A stretch of DNA of 64,000 nt from Candidatus Aminicenantota bacterium (GCA_017999365.1 JAGNLW010000001.1:504239-568238); one strand, 5' to 3'. Shown: positions 7,681 through 17,039, numbered from the stretch's first letter. The notes: generated by a model not told the origin, from the letters alone. Numbers and translations are program-made.

Positions 7681-7726
7681 GCTTGGAAAAATCCTTTGCA
7701 AGCGCTTGGAAGAACTCTTTACAAGC
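7681..7726. repeat. Two tandem 23-bp palindromic direct repeats
   Basis: Copies at 7681-7703 and 7704-7726 abut exactly and match at about 19 of 23 positions. Each begins GCTTGGAA and ends CAAGC, so each is itself an interrupted palindrome (GCTTG...CAAGC). Abutting palindromic repeats like these are typical of operators or replication iterons. They lie immediately downstream of the winged-helix gene at 7753-8115, the most likely binding partner by proximity. Confidence 0.6.
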
Positions 7727-7752
7727 TATCGAGAAAACGACTTTTTCGGGTT

Positions 7753-8115
7753 TCAAAACAGGGCCTTCTTTAGCTCGTAGACGAGTTGCCCCTTGCCCTT
7801 CTCGCCTATGCCGCCGCGCCAAGTCTTGACGTAGCCAAGTTCCTCAAGGGCCTTGACGGCCGCATGAAAGGTGGGTCTGGTGACGCCGGCCGCGTCGGCG
7901 AGCTCTTGCTGCGTGGGGTAGCCCGTCTTGTTGTCCCTGTACGTCTTCAGTACGAGGTAGACCTTGAGCAGCATCGGCTTGAGGCCGTTGCGGACGAACT
8001 TGGTGCCGAGGGTGACGGTCTCGGGCTCATTCGACGTGTCCTGGACCTTGATGCCCCGGGGCCTCGCGGCGTTGAAGGTGGCGGCGATCTCTCTCAGTCT
8101 TGCGTCTCTGTCCAC
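7753..8115 (-). CDS. Winged helix-turn-helix regulator or replication protein
   Basis: A protein of about 120 residues with a winged helix at roughly 53-110 (LLKVYLVLKTYRDNKTGYP, then TQQELADAAGVTRPTFHAAV as recognition helices, and a basic wing ending in KTWRGG). The pattern resembles helix-turn-helix domains of phage and plasmid replication or MarR/GntR-type regulators. No ATG is available; GTG at 8115 is chosen because GAGG lies 8 bases upstream and further extension crosses a palindromic intergenic site. Flanking palindromes on both sides (7681-7726 and 8144-8171) suggest it binds them. Confidence 0.6.
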   Translation of the reverse strand: MDRDARLREIAATFNAARPRGIKVQDTSNEPETVTLGTKFVRNGLKPMLLKVYLVLKTYRDNKTGYPTQQELADAAGVTRPTFHAAVKALEELGYVKTWRGGIGEKGKGQLVYELKKALF

Positions 8116-8143
8116 GAAAATGCCCTCTATAGAAGGGGAAAAC

Positions 8144-8171
8144 GTACAAAAATGGGGTTTCGTTTTTGTAC
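8144..8171. promoter_or_regulatory. Palindromic operator-like site
   Basis: GTACAAAAA (8144-8152) and TTTTTGTAC (8163-8171) form a perfect 9-base inverted repeat with a 10-base spacer, centred between two minus-strand genes and 29 bases upstream of the winged-helix start. It is AT-rich in a GC-rich region. The spacing fits a dimeric repressor site. Confidence 0.5.
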
Positions 8172-8191
8172 TCTTGGGGAAAAGAGGCCTT

Positions 8192-9022
8192 TTAGAGACC
8201 TTGGCGCTTCCTCCAGGCGTCGTACTCCGCCTGGGCCTTCGCCTTCTGGTCTTTGCCAATCTCGGCGTAGATCTTGGTGAGGGCCGCGTCACCCTCAGCC
8301 AGGGCGGCGCGAAGTTCCTGCCGGGCCAGGTCGTAGTAGGCGGCGTTCACAATGGCGACCTCGCGCTGGGCGTCGGCAAGCTGGAAGCTGTCGATCTTGG
8401 CGATGAGCGAGTAGAAAGTCTCCTTGAGCGTGCGCTCGGTCTCGCCCAGCGCGTCGGCGATCTCGTTGAACGAGTGCCTGTCGGCGCGCATGACGGCGAT
8501 GCGGCAGAAGCGGTCGAAGCGCTCGCGGTCCTTCCTGCCGACGAGGCCGTATTTTTCGGCGTCGGGCATGGCGAGGTCGACGAAGGCTTGGGCGTCGCCG
8601 AGCAGGAACAGGAGTTTCCAGAGGAACAGGAACGTCTTCGGCTTGCCGAACATGGGGGCGAAGACGAGGCATTCGGCGCGCCTGTAGAGGAGTTTCTTGA
8701 AGTCCTCCATGACGGCCAGCGACTCGTGGATCTTGCGGACCTCGACGCCGATCCTGACCGTCTCGATGTGCGCGACGTTGTCACGCTGCTGCTCTTCCAG
8801 CCATGCCGATTCGGTGAGGTCGTCAGGAGAGAAGGCCCGCTCGGCGGCGTCCATAGCAGACGGCGCCCACGAGACCTCGTCCTCCGCATACAAGGGAGCC
8901 TCGACGGGTGCGGCCTCTTCCTGTTTGCGGGTCTTCTCGACTTCGGCGGCGTAATCGTCTTCGCTGATCTCGCCGTCGCGGAATTTTCTGTTGAGCTCTT
9001 CGAGTTTTTGGTTGTTGTCCAT
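8192..9022 (-). CDS. Hypothetical element protein with internal helix-turn-helix
   Basis: A 276-residue, mostly helical and highly charged protein. The N-terminal 35 residues look like a coiled coil, residues 37-80 are acidic and probably disordered, and residues 184-205 (FNEIADALGETERTLKETFY) resemble a sigma-like or terminase-small-type helix-turn-helix, followed by another long helix rich in Ala and Glu. It could be a regulator of the packaging operon or a DNA-recognition subunit; it is too small and unlike known portals. It is the first minus-strand gene of the element on the right. Confidence 0.55.
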   Translation of the reverse strand: MDNNQKLEELNRKFRDGEISEDDYAAEVEKTRKQEEAAPVEAPLYAEDEVSWAPSAMDAAERAFSPDDLTESAWLEEQQRDNVAHIETVRIGVEVRKIHESLAVMEDFKKLLYRRAECLVFAPMFGKPKTFLFLWKLLFLLGDAQAFVDLAMPDAEKYGLVGRKDRERFDRFCRIAVMRADRHSFNEIADALGETERTLKETFYSLIAKIDSFQLADAQREVAIVNAAYYDLARQELRAALAEGDAALTKIYAEIGKDQKAKAQAEYDAWRKRQGL

Positions 9023-9315
9023 GGTCTTCTCTTTCTGTCGCCTTATTCTACGTCTATTGGGTGCAGTTGCACACGGTGGAACAAGGCTTGGTCTCCTGTC
9101 TTCTGGAAGGAAGCCCCTCTGACTTCTTCGGCAGAAGGGCCGGGGCTATAGATGCCGGGAACATGCCAAGTCCGCGCCTTTCGCGGATATTTGCGCAAGA
9201 CGCAGGAGGGGTTCGGAATAGAAGGCAAGTCGGCGAGAGGGCGACCATCTGCGAAAAATGGTGATCTGCACTCGAAACATTGCACGTGCACTGTTTATGC
9301 TGCAGTCGTTTGGTA
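9023..9315. other. Intergenic stretch without a supported gene
   Basis: Between the divergent genes at 8192-9022 and 9351-9908. Open readings here lack ribosome sites and are not convincing. A perfect 10-base palindrome TGCACGTGCA lies at 9281-9290. The base composition changes towards AT-rich at its right end. Confidence 0.4.
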
Positions 9316-9346
9316 TTGCACAAAGACGTAAGGTGATATAATCACC
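9316..9346 (+). promoter_or_regulatory. Promoter with palindrome over the -10 box
   Basis: A perfect TATAAT (9337-9342) lies 8 bases before the ATG at 9351, with TTGCAC (9316-9321) upstream at a short 15-base spacing. The -10 box is inside a perfect palindrome GGTGAT-ATA-ATCACC (9332-9346), so a repressor bound there would block RNA polymerase. Transcription would begin within about two bases of the start codon, giving a leaderless mRNA. Confidence 0.6.
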
Positions 9347-9350
9347 CCTG

Positions 9351-9908
9351 ATGAAAAAGAGAAACAAAGAGGGCATTAAGAAGTATCTATCGAATCCTTG
9401 GATCATCGCGATTGGTGGAACCGCTCTGGGCACATGGGTAGCAAGTTGGATAGTCGGAAAGAACCTACTCCGCGAGGCGATCAGGTTGCTGGGCAAGGTC
9501 CTTCGTTTCCTGGGCAATGTCCTCGGCAGCCATATCAGCCTCCCCGTATGGCTTCTTATCATAATCGCCTTGTCTATCCCGGCCATTCTTATATTACTTA
9601 TCAGTCTTTTGGGGTCGGCTGACAAACAATCTTTGCAGCCGGCTTGGAAAGCCTATACCAAAGACACTTTTGACGGCATAACCTGGCGTTGGCAGTATAG
9701 ACTTAACTACGAAGACAAATACGATATAGAAAGCTTGCTGCCCTTTTGTCCAGTATGCGACTGCCAACTCATTATGCACGGAAGTAGTTTCAATTGCCCA
9801 CACTGTGGCTTCGACAAATACAACTACAACGGAAAGTCCGAAATTGAATTAAGACTAATAATCCATCACAACCTAAGACAGAGATACTTTCCAAAAGAGT
9901 CGGATTGA
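9351..9908 (+). CDS. Two-TM membrane protein with C-terminal zinc ribbon
   Basis: A 185-residue protein of unknown function. Membrane segments are at about 16-36 and 65-88; the C-terminal domain after about 95 ends in a zinc ribbon with C133, C136, C138, C149 and C152 (CPVC...CPHCGF). The gene is strikingly less GC-rich than everything around it and uses many AT-ending codons, which suggests recent transfer. It lies alone between the virus-like element and tRNA-Arg, read on the plus strand from its own repressible-looking promoter. Cargo of the element, such as an exclusion or defence factor, is possible but not shown. Confidence 0.7.
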   Translation: MKKRNKEGIKKYLSNPWIIAIGGTALGTWVASWIVGKNLLREAIRLLGKVLRFLGNVLGSHISLPVWLLIIIALSIPAILILLISLLGSADKQSLQPAWKAYTKDTFDGITWRWQYRLNYEDKYDIESLLPFCPVCDCQLIMHGSSFNCPHCGFDKYNYNGKSEIELRLIIHHNLRQRYFPKESD

Positions 9909-10024
9909 TTCTCTCCCCCATAAACAAATATGAACAAAGCCTTGCCCAAACGGGGCAAGTCGAGGGGTGCAGAGGCCAAGCGCACTTGGCCCGCAATTAG
10001 TTGATTTCGCAGGGGATAAGAGAG

Positions 10025-10098
10025 CGTGCCTGAGAGGATTCGAACCTCCGACCTTTGGATCCGGAGTCCAACGCTCTATCCAACTGAGCTACAGGCAC
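10025..10098 (-). tRNA. tRNA-Arg (anticodon CCG)
   Basis: A complete cloverleaf on the minus strand: acceptor GTGCCTG/CAGGCAC, D arm GCTC/GAGC, anticodon stem TTGGA/TCCAA with loop CTCCGGA (anticodon CCG), T arm GGAGG/CCTCT with TTCGAAT, discriminator G. CCA is not encoded. The 3' end points left, towards the virus-like element. Confidence 0.95.
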
Positions 10099-10122
10099 GC
10101 AAAGGCCTGAAAAAGCCCCTCA

Positions 10123-10151
10123 GTTATAGCGGAAACCTGTTAAAAAGGCAA
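10123..10151 (-). promoter_or_regulatory. Promoter of tRNA-Arg
   Basis: On the minus strand TTGCCT (10151-10146), exactly 17 bases, then TATAAC (10128-10123). The start would be near 10116, about 18 bases before the mature tRNA. Confidence 0.65.
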
Positions 10152-10195
10152 GGATTTGACGGGCTTAGCTAATGCGATAGGGGCACAGGTTCAGG

Positions 10196-12025
10196 CTAAG
10201 AAGTAGCCGTAAAGACTTCCGGATCGAAGCCGAGCAACTCCGCCACAGCGTGGAAGGCCCGATCCCAGGAGGCGTTCGCACTATTAGTGCCCCGGAGCGC
10301 TCGGCCGGCCTTGAAAAAGGCGTTCTGGCTCCGCCAGAGGTCGAGGCTATGCCCTTGGCTCTTGTGTACGCTCAGGACGGCTTCCAGCTTTTCGAGAGCC
10401 GCCGTGTCGTCGGGCTTCCCGGCCCAGGCTTCCACGAGCGACGCCACTCCGCGTCCGAAGATCACGCCCGGCGCCTCCGCATCCTTCTCCCCCTCCGATA
10501 CGAGTCCGGCGCACGGCCTCAACGGATCCGGTCTGGCGGGCTTGACCATCGTCTCGTAGACGACGGCGCCGTTCTTGACGCGGGGATCGTTGCTCTCGGC
10601 CGCCTCGAGCCGCTCGACGAACTCGGCCTCGAAGTCGGGGCCGCCCGTGTCGCGGATGAGCTCGAGGGCCCGGGCGGCATAACGCAGGTTCTGGACGGTC
10701 TCGATGTTGGAGATGTCGTCGAAGAACCAGCCACAGCTGGTGAAAATGAGCATGGACTGGCGCCCGAGCTCGAGGAGCGCCAAGATGCGATCCCTGTCGC
10801 GCGCCGCGAGCCGCCGGCCGATGTGGTCCGCCAGGAACGCTCCAATGCTTTCCGGCGAACTATCGAGGAATATCCTGATCGAGTCGTCGCGCACGGCCCA
10901 AGGGTCTTTCTCGTACTTCCCGAGCCCTCGCTCGTAGGTCTCGGCCGCCCGCTCGCCGAGCCAGTCCATGGCCTCGCGCAGCGGGGCCCGCCAGTCCTGG
11001 CGCCAGCCCGGATGCTCGCCGGTGGCGCAGGAGCAGCCGGCCCGCCAGCGCTCGACGCCGTGGACGCAGCTCCAGGAGCTCATCGCGGCGACCAGGACCT
11101 CGTCCTCCGGCGGGAAGCGCTCCAGGAAGTCGCCGTAGATCGTGACCTCGGCCAGGCCCTGGCGCTCGACGTGGCGGAGCGCGTAGGCCAGGGCCATCTC
11201 GCCGAAGCGGTGGTGATGGCCGTAGGTCTCGCCGTCGGTGGCGACGTGGACGAGCTCGGGCCGGGAGCTCTCCGGGGAGAAGGCCGCGACGAGCCGTTCG
11301 GCGAAACCGACGCCGTTCTTGAGGACGTCGCCGAAAGCCAGGTCGTGGGCGATGGGGCCGTCGTAGAAGAAGAGCGCGATCGACCGGCCCGAGGGCAGGC
11401 GGCAGAGGTACGGCCGCCGGGGATCGACCGTCCCGTCGCGGACGTCCCGCCACTCCCCGCCCGCGAGCGGGCGGACGGCCTCGGCCTGGCGCGGGGCCAG
11501 GACCGTGAAGCGGATGCCCTCGGCGGCCATGAACTCGAGCGTCTCGAGGTCGACGGCCGTCTCCGGGAGCCACATGCCCTCGGCCTTGCGCCCGAAGCGC
11601 CGCTCGAAGTCGGCCGCGCCCCAGCGGACCTGGGTCCGCTTGTCGCGGGCGTTCGCGAGCGGCATGATGACGTGGTTGTAGGCTTGGGCCATAGCGGGAC
11701 CGTGGCCGCGGAAACGGGCCCGGCCGGCCCGGTCGGCCTCGAGGATGGCCGTGTAGGTCGCGACGTCGGCCCGCTCGAGCCAAGCCAGGAGCGTCGGACC
11801 GGCGTCGAACGAGATCGTAGCGAAGTTGTTGACGATGTCGACGATGCGGTCCCGGCCGTCGAGGACGCGGGCGGCCGTGTTGGGGGCATAGCACTCGGCC
11901 GTAACCCGCTCGTTCCAATCGTGGTAGGGCGCGGCCGACGGCTGACGCTCGACCGCGTCCAGCCAGGGATTCTCGCGGGGCGGCTGGTAGAAGTGGCCGT
12001 GGACGCAGACGAAGCGGCCGCTCAC
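10196..12025 (-). CDS. GH57 family glycoside hydrolase
   Basis: A 609-residue cytoplasmic glycoside hydrolase of family 57, probably acting on alpha-glucans. It opens with the family HGHFYQPPRENPW signature (9-21). The catalytic nucleophile is E155 in GMWLPETAVD, and the acid/base is D264 in VHVATDGETYGHH. The long C-terminal part (about 300-609) matches the DUF3536-type extension. Start is GTG at 12025 with GAGGGAG just upstream. It follows glgB by 18 bases on the same strand, so the two are probably cotranscribed and act on glycogen or a related glucan. Exact specificity cannot be read from sequence. Confidence 0.88.
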   Translation of the reverse strand: MSGRFVCVHGHFYQPPRENPWLDAVERQPSAAPYHDWNERVTAECYAPNTAARVLDGRDRIVDIVNNFATISFDAGPTLLAWLERADVATYTAILEADRAGRARFRGHGPAMAQAYNHVIMPLANARDKRTQVRWGAADFERRFGRKAEGMWLPETAVDLETLEFMAAEGIRFTVLAPRQAEAVRPLAGGEWRDVRDGTVDPRRPYLCRLPSGRSIALFFYDGPIAHDLAFGDVLKNGVGFAERLVAAFSPESSRPELVHVATDGETYGHHHRFGEMALAYALRHVERQGLAEVTIYGDFLERFPPEDEVLVAAMSSWSCVHGVERWRAGCSCATGEHPGWRQDWRAPLREAMDWLGERAAETYERGLGKYEKDPWAVRDDSIRIFLDSSPESIGAFLADHIGRRLAARDRDRILALLELGRQSMLIFTSCGWFFDDISNIETVQNLRYAARALELIRDTGGPDFEAEFVERLEAAESNDPRVKNGAVVYETMVKPARPDPLRPCAGLVSEGEKDAEAPGVIFGRGVASLVEAWAGKPDDTAALEKLEAVLSVHKSQGHSLDLWRSQNAFFKAGRALRGTNSANASWDRAFHAVAELLGFDPEVFTATS

Positions 12026-12043
12026 GACTCCCTCACGTTCCCC

Positions 12044-13954
12044 TCACGCCTCCCTTTTAAAGACCAGGACCCCCAGGGGCGGCAGGGTCAGGCGCAGGGA
12101 GTGGGGACGGCCGTGGGCCGGCTTGGCCTCGGCCTTGACCGCGCCGAGGTTGCCGAGGCCCGAGCCGCCGTAGTCGCGGGCGTCGCTGTTGAGGAGCTCG
12201 CGCCAGGTTCCGCCGGCCGGGACCCCGACGCGGTAGCCGCCGTGGGAGACGGGCGTGAAGTTGCAGACGACCAGGACCGTCTCGCCGGGAGCGCGCCCCT
12301 TGCGGAGATAGCTGACGACGCTGTGGTCGACGTCGTTGAAGTCGACCCACTCGAAGCCGGCCGGGTCGTGGTCGAGCTCGTGGAGGGCCGGCTCGCGGCG
12401 GTAGAGGGCGTTGAGGTCCTTGACCCAGCGCTGGACGTGCCGGTGCGTGTCGTAGTCGAGGGCGTGCCACTCCAGGCTCTCCTCGTGGGCCCACTCCTTC
12501 CACTGGGCGAACTCGCCGCCCATGAACAGGAGCTTCTTGCCGGGGTGGGTGTACATGTAGCCGAACAGGGCCTTGAGATTGGCGTACTTCTCGAGCTCGC
12601 CGCCGGGCATCTTGCCGACGAGCGAGCCCTTGCCGTGGACGACCTCGTCGTGGGAGAGCGGCAGGACGAAGTTCTCGGTGTAGGCGTACCACATGCTGAA
12701 GGTCAGGTCCTGGTGGCTGTGCTTGCGGAAGAGCGGGTCCTTGGAGAAGTAGGCCAGCATGTCGTGCATCCAGCCCATCTTCCATTTGAGGCCGAAGCCC
12801 AGCCCGCCGGACGAGGTGGGGCGGGTGACCATGGGCCAGGCCGTCGACTCCTCGGCCGTCGTCTGGATCGCCGGGAAGGCGGCGTAGGCGGCCTCGTTGA
12901 GGCGGCGGATGAACGACAGGGCCTCGAGGTTCTCGCGGCCGCCGTGGCGGTTGGGGAGCCACTCCCCCGCTTTGCGCGAGTAGTCGAGGTAGAGCATGGA
13001 GGCCACGGCGTCGATGCGCAGGCCGTCGGCGTGGTAGCGGTCGAGCCAGAACAGGGCCGACGAGATGAGGAACTCGCGGACCTCGTTGCGGCCGTAGTTG
13101 AAGATGGCGCTCTTCCAGTCGGGGTGAAAGCCCTTGCGCGGGTCCTCGTGCTCGTAGAGCGAGGTGCCGTCGAAGCGGGCCAGGCCGTGGCCGTCGGTGG
13201 CGAAGTGCGAGGGCACCCAGTCGAGGATGACGCCGATGCCGTGGGCGTGGAGCATGTCGACGAGGTACATGAAGTCCTGGGGCGTGCCGAAGCGGCTGGT
13301 CGGGGCGAAGTAGCCGATCGACTGGTAGCCCCACGAGCCGTAATAGGGGTGCTCCATGACGGGCATGATCTCGACGTGGGTGAAGCCCATGTCGCGGACG
13401 TACTCGGAGAGGAGCGGCGCGAGCTCCCGGTAGGTCAGCGGGCGGTTGCCCTCGCCGGGGACGCGGCGCCAGGAACCGAGGTGGACCTCGTAGATCGACT
13501 GCGGGGCGCCGAGGGCGTTGGCGGCGGCGCGGCGCGACATCCAGTCGGCGTCGCACCAGCGGTAGTCGAGGTCCCAGACGATGGAGGCCGAGCGGGGCGG
13601 GGCCTCGTGGAAGACGCCGAGCGGGTCGGCCTTCTCGACGCGCGTGCCGTCGGCGGCCGTGACGGCGTACTTGTAGAGGGCGCCCTTGGCGACGCCGGGG
13701 ACGAAGCCCTCCCAGATGCCCGAGCCGTCCCAGCGCGGGGCGAGGGGGTGGCGGGAGGGGTCCCAGCCGTTGAAGTCGCCGACGACGGCGACGCGGGCGG
13801 CGTTGGGGGCCCAGACGGCGAAGTGGGCGCCGTCGCGGCCGTCGTGCGCGAGGATGTGGGCGCCGAGCTTGTCCCAGAGGCGGAAATGGCTGCCTTCCTT
13901 GAAGAGATAGATATCCCCGCCCGTGAGGAGCGAAGGGCCGTGGACGATGTCCAT
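12044..13954 (-). CDS. glgB: 1,4-alpha-glucan branching enzyme
   Basis: A 636-residue GH13 branching enzyme that moves alpha-1,4 segments to alpha-1,6 branch points in glycogen. An N-terminal CBM48 (about 20-130, [21 protein letters not shown]) precedes the catalytic barrel. Catalytic residues are D315 ([11 protein letters not shown]), E368 (TTAEEST) and the transition-state Asp in [26 protein letters not shown] substrate residues are also present. Start at 13954 was chosen because the family begins here; the upstream open reading continues into glnS as shadow. It lies 32 bases after glnS and just before the GH57 gene. Confidence 0.95.
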   Translation of the reverse strand: MDIVHGPSLLTGGDIYLFKEGSHFRLWDKLGAHILAHDGRDGAHFAVWAPNAARVAVVGDFNGWDPSRHPLAPRWDGSGIWEGFVPGVAKGALYKYAVTAADGTRVEKADPLGVFHEAPPRSASIVWDLDYRWCDADWMSRRAAANALGAPQSIYEVHLGSWRRVPGEGNRPLTYRELAPLLSEYVRDMGFTHVEIMPVMEHPYYGSWGYQSIGYFAPTSRFGTPQDFMYLVDMLHAHGIGVILDWVPSHFATDGHGLARFDGTSLYEHEDPRKGFHPDWKSAIFNYGRNEVREFLISSALFWLDRYHADGLRIDAVASMLYLDYSRKAGEWLPNRHGGRENLEALSFIRRLNEAAYAAFPAIQTTAEESTAWPMVTRPTSSGGLGFGLKWKMGWMHDMLAYFSKDPLFRKHSHQDLTFSMWYAYTENFVLPLSHDEVVHGKGSLVGKMPGGELEKYANLKALFGYMYTHPGKKLLFMGGEFAQWKEWAHEESLEWHALDYDTHRHVQRWVKDLNALYRREPALHELDHDPAGFEWVDFNDVDHSVVSYLRKGRAPGETVLVVCNFTPVSHGGYRVGVPAGGTWRELLNSDARDYGGSGLGNLGAVKAEAKPAHGRPHSLRLTLPPLGVLVFKREA

Positions 13955-13986
13955 GGGCGCATCCGCCGGAGGGGCGGGGCGGGGGC

Positions 13987-15702
13987 TCAGGAGGCCTCCC
14001 GGCCGGACTTGACCAGGCGGGCCCACTCGTCGCGCAGGGTCACGGTGCGGTTGAAGACCGGGCGGGCGGGCGAGGACAGGCGGCGGTCGGCGACGAAGTA
14101 GCCCAGGCGCTCGAACTGCCAGCGGCTCTCGGGCGCGGCGCCGGCGGCCAGGGCCGGCTCGACTTTGGCGGAGGGGAGTGATTCGAGCGAGCGCGGGTTG
14201 AGGGAGGACTTCCAGTCGACGCCCTCGGGGACGGCCGAGGGGTCGCGGACCGTGAACAGGGTGTCGTAGAGGCGGACCTCGGCGTCGACGGCGTGGCGGG
14301 CCGAGACCCAGTGGAGGGTGGCCTTGACCTTGCGGCCGTCGGGGGGATTGTCGCCGCCGCGCGTGGCCGGGTCGTAGGTGCAGCGGAGCTCGACGACGTT
14401 GCCGGCGGCGTCCTTGACGACTTCCTCGCAGCGGACGAAGTAGGCGTAGCGCAGGCGCACCTCGCGGCCGGGGCCGAGACGGTAGAACTTGGCCGGCGGG
14501 TCCTCCATGAAGTCGTCGCGCTCGATCCACAGCTCGCGCGAGAAGGGCACGCGGCGCGTGCCGGCGGCCGGGTCCTCGGGGTTGTTGACGGCCTCGAACT
14601 CCTCGACCTGGTCGGCGGGGTAGTTCGTGAGGACGATCTTGAGGGGGCGGAGGACGGCCATGACGCGCGGGGTGACGCGGTTGAGGTGCTCGCGGCAGCA
14701 CATCTCGAGGAGGGGGAGATCGACGATGCTGTTGTCCTTGGCGACGCCGATCGTTTCGCAGAACGTGGCGATGGCCTCGGGCGTGTAGCCGCGGCGGCGG
14801 AAGCCGGAGATGGTCGGCATGCGCGGGTCGTCCCAGCCGTCGACGAGCTTGGACTCGACGAGCTCGAGCAGGCGGCGCTTGGAGAGGACAGTGTGGCTGA
14901 GGTTGAGGCGGGCGAACTCGATCTGCTGGGGGTGGTGGACGCCGAGCTGGTCGAGGAACCAGTCGTAGAGGGGGCGGTGGACCTCGAACTCGAGGGTGCA
15001 GATGGAGTGGGTGATGCCCTCGACGGAGTCGCTCTGGCCGTGGGCCCAGTCGTAGGTCGGGTAGATGCACCAGGCGTCACCGGTGCGGTAGTGGTGCTCG
15101 CGGCGGATGCGGTACATGAGGGGGTCGCGGAGGAGCATGTTCGGCGAGCTCATGTCGATCTTGGCGCGCAAGGTGCGCGAGCCGTCGGGGAACTCGCCGG
15201 CCCGCATGCGGGCGAAGAGGTCGAGGTTCTCGGCGACGGGGCGGTCGCGGTAGGGCGAGGGGGTGCCGGGCCGGGTGACCGTGCCGCGGTACTCGCGGAC
15301 CTGGTCGACGGTCAGGTCGCAGACGTAGGCGACGCCCTTGCGGATGAGGGCCACGGCGAACTCGTAGAGCTTCTCGTAGTAATCGGAGGCGTAGTACTCG
15401 CGGTCGGCCCAGTCGAAGCCGAGCCAGCGGACGTCCTCCTTGATGGCGTCGACGTACTCCATCGACTCGGTCTCGGGATTGGTGTCGTCCATGCGCAGGT
15501 TGCAGAGGCCGGCGTAGTCGCGGGCCAGGCCGAAGTTGAGGTGGATGGACTTGGCGTGGCCGATGTGGAGGTAGCCGTTGGGCTCCGGCGGGAAGCGGGT
15601 GCGGACGCGCGAGAAGCGGCCGGCGCGGAGGTGCTCGTCGACGATGTCGCGGACGAAGTTGGACTTGGGCTTGGAGGCGGGCGGAACGGGGGCGTCAGGC
15701 AT
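13987..15702 (-). CDS. glnS: Glutaminyl-tRNA synthetase
   Basis: A 571-residue class I synthetase that charges tRNA-Gln directly. The HIGH motif is in [15 protein letters not shown] (38-52); the KMSKS equivalent is VLSKRRL near 274-280. The C-terminal anticodon-binding beta-barrels are present and length is normal. The start overlaps the end of gltX by 8 bases, so the pair is translationally coupled. Having both enzymes means glutamine coding need not depend on the amidotransferase route. Confidence 0.97.
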   Translation of the reverse strand: MPDAPVPPASKPKSNFVRDIVDEHLRAGRFSRVRTRFPPEPNGYLHIGHAKSIHLNFGLARDYAGLCNLRMDDTNPETESMEYVDAIKEDVRWLGFDWADREYYASDYYEKLYEFAVALIRKGVAYVCDLTVDQVREYRGTVTRPGTPSPYRDRPVAENLDLFARMRAGEFPDGSRTLRAKIDMSSPNMLLRDPLMYRIRREHHYRTGDAWCIYPTYDWAHGQSDSVEGITHSICTLEFEVHRPLYDWFLDQLGVHHPQQIEFARLNLSHTVLSKRRLLELVESKLVDGWDDPRMPTISGFRRRGYTPEAIATFCETIGVAKDNSIVDLPLLEMCCREHLNRVTPRVMAVLRPLKIVLTNYPADQVEEFEAVNNPEDPAAGTRRVPFSRELWIERDDFMEDPPAKFYRLGPGREVRLRYAYFVRCEEVVKDAAGNVVELRCTYDPATRGGDNPPDGRKVKATLHWVSARHAVDAEVRLYDTLFTVRDPSAVPEGVDWKSSLNPRSLESLPSAKVEPALAAGAAPESRWQFERLGYFVADRRLSSPARPVFNRTVTLRDEWARLVKSGREAS

Positions 15703-16978
15703 TGGCGGCTCTCCTCATGCGGGCGACGACGCGCTCGCGGCCGAGGACCTCCATCATCTCGAACAGGCCGGCCCCCTTGGTCTTGCCGCTGACGGCCATG
15801 CGGGCCGGGTGGACGATGGGGCCGACCTTGATGGCGCGTTCCTCGGCGAAACGGCGGAAGACGTCCTCGATGGCGGCGTGGCTGAAGTCGCCGAGGCCGG
15901 CCAGGCGGTCGGCCAGGGCGGCCAGGTAGGCGCGGCTCTCTGGGGAAGCGAGGTGCTTGCGGCCGTCCTCGTCGGTGGGGAAATCGTCGGTGAAGAAGCA
16001 GTCGATCATGGGCGGGAACTCGGCCAGGGTCTTGGCCCGGACCTTGTAGAGGTCGAGGACGCGGGCGACGTAGGCGTCGGGGAAAGAGGCGACGGGGAGG
16101 TTGGCCGCGGCCAGATGGGCGCGGACGAGAGGGACGAGGCGCGCGGCGGGCGCGGCCATGATGTACTCGGCGTTGAGCCAGCGCAGCTTCTGGATATCGA
16201 ACTTGGCCTGGACGTCGTTCATCTCGGCGATCTCGAACAGGCGGACGGCCTCGGCCGGGGGCATGACCTCGCGGCCGTCCTTGGGCATCCAGCCGAGGAG
16301 GATGAGGTAGTTGGCCAGGGCCTCGGGCAGGAACCCCTCGCGCTTGTACTCCTCGACCGAGACGCCGCCATGGCGCTTGGAGAGCTTGGCGCCGTCGGTG
16401 CCGAGGATGAGCGGCATGTGGCCGAAGCGGGGCGGGGTCAGGCCGAAGGCCTCGTAGAAGACGATCTGCTTGGGGGTGTTCGAGATGTGGTCGTCGCCGC
16501 GCAGGATGTGGGTGATGCCGAGGTGGGCGTCGTCGACGACGCAGGAGAAATTGTAGGCGGGCGAGCCGTCGGACTTGATGAGGACCTGGTCCTTGAGGGT
16601 GTCGGACTCGACGGCGATGCGGCCGTGGATGAGGTCGTCGTAGGCCAGGGTGCGGCCGGGCTCGACGCGGAAGAGGACGGCGTCGCCGTCGCGGTAGGCG
16701 CGGCCGGCGGCGACGAGCTCGTCGGCTTTTTGGCGGTAGACGTCGAAGCGGCGGGATTGGAAGATGGGCTCCTCGTCCCAGTCGAGGCCGAGCCACTTGA
16801 GGTCCTCGAGGATCTCGTCGAGGAAGCGCGACTCGGAGCGCTTGAGGTCGGTGTCCTCGATGCGGATGAGGAACTTGCCCCCGGTGTGGCGGGCGAAGAG
16901 CCAATTGAAGATGGCCGTCCGGGCCGAGCCGATGTGGAGAAAGCCCGTCGGGGACGGGGCAAAGCGCACTCTAACCAT
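15695..16978 (-). CDS. gltX: Glutamyl-tRNA synthetase
   Basis: A 427-residue class Ib synthetase charging tRNA-Glu. [16 protein letters not shown] at the N-terminus holds the HIGH motif, and KLSKRHGG is the KMSKS motif. It is somewhat shorter than the usual 465-490 residues, the loss being in the C-terminal anticodon-binding part. The ATG at 16978 sits only 6 bases after a TATAAA box and has no ribosome site, so the transcript is probably leaderless. It leads the run gltX-glnS-glgB-GH57. Confidence 0.95.
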   Translation of the reverse strand: MVRVRFAPSPTGFLHIGSARTAIFNWLFARHTGGKFLIRIEDTDLKRSESRFLDEILEDLKWLGLDWDEEPIFQSRRFDVYRQKADELVAAGRAYRDGDAVLFRVEPGRTLAYDDLIHGRIAVESDTLKDQVLIKSDGSPAYNFSCVVDDAHLGITHILRGDDHISNTPKQIVFYEAFGLTPPRFGHMPLILGTDGAKLSKRHGGVSVEEYKREGFLPEALANYLILLGWMPKDGREVMPPAEAVRLFEIAEMNDVQAKFDIQKLRWLNAEYIMAAPAARLVPLVRAHLAAANLPVASFPDAYVARVLDLYKVRAKTLAEFPPMIDCFFTDDFPTDEDGRKHLASPESRAYLAALADRLAGLGDFSHAAIEDVFRRFAEERAIKVGPIVHPARMAVSGKTKGAGLFEMMEVLGRERVVARMRRAANA

Positions 16979-16984
16979 GCGTAA

Positions 16985-17013
16985 TTTATAGCATATGCGC
17001 GGGATAGCGGCAA
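16985..17013 (-). promoter_or_regulatory. Promoter of gltX, leaderless type
   Basis: Minus strand TTGCCG (17013-17008), 17 bases, TATAAA (16990-16985), then 6 bases to the ATG at 16978. The transcription start would coincide with or lie next to the start codon. Confidence 0.6.
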
Positions 17014-17039
17014 GCCGCCCCCCGACGGTGCTTCCGACG

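Noticed and set aside
9043..9291. Possible 82-residue Cys-containing protein on the minus strand
   Set aside because: It needs a GTG start without any ribosome site and overlaps an equally long reading in another frame; no family feature.
10250..14101. A very long open reading (over 1,200 codons) on the plus strand
   Set aside because: It lies antisense to the GH57 and glgB genes, is made of low-complexity Arg/Gly/Val/Glu repeats and has no domain; it is a by-product of high GC. The same applies to long readings opposite the TPM/LemA, BNR, M16 and hutU genes.
13955..15070. N-terminal extension of glgB by more than 300 codons
   Set aside because: The extension overlaps glnS in another frame and is Arg/Pro/His-rich shadow; family alignment puts the start at 13954.
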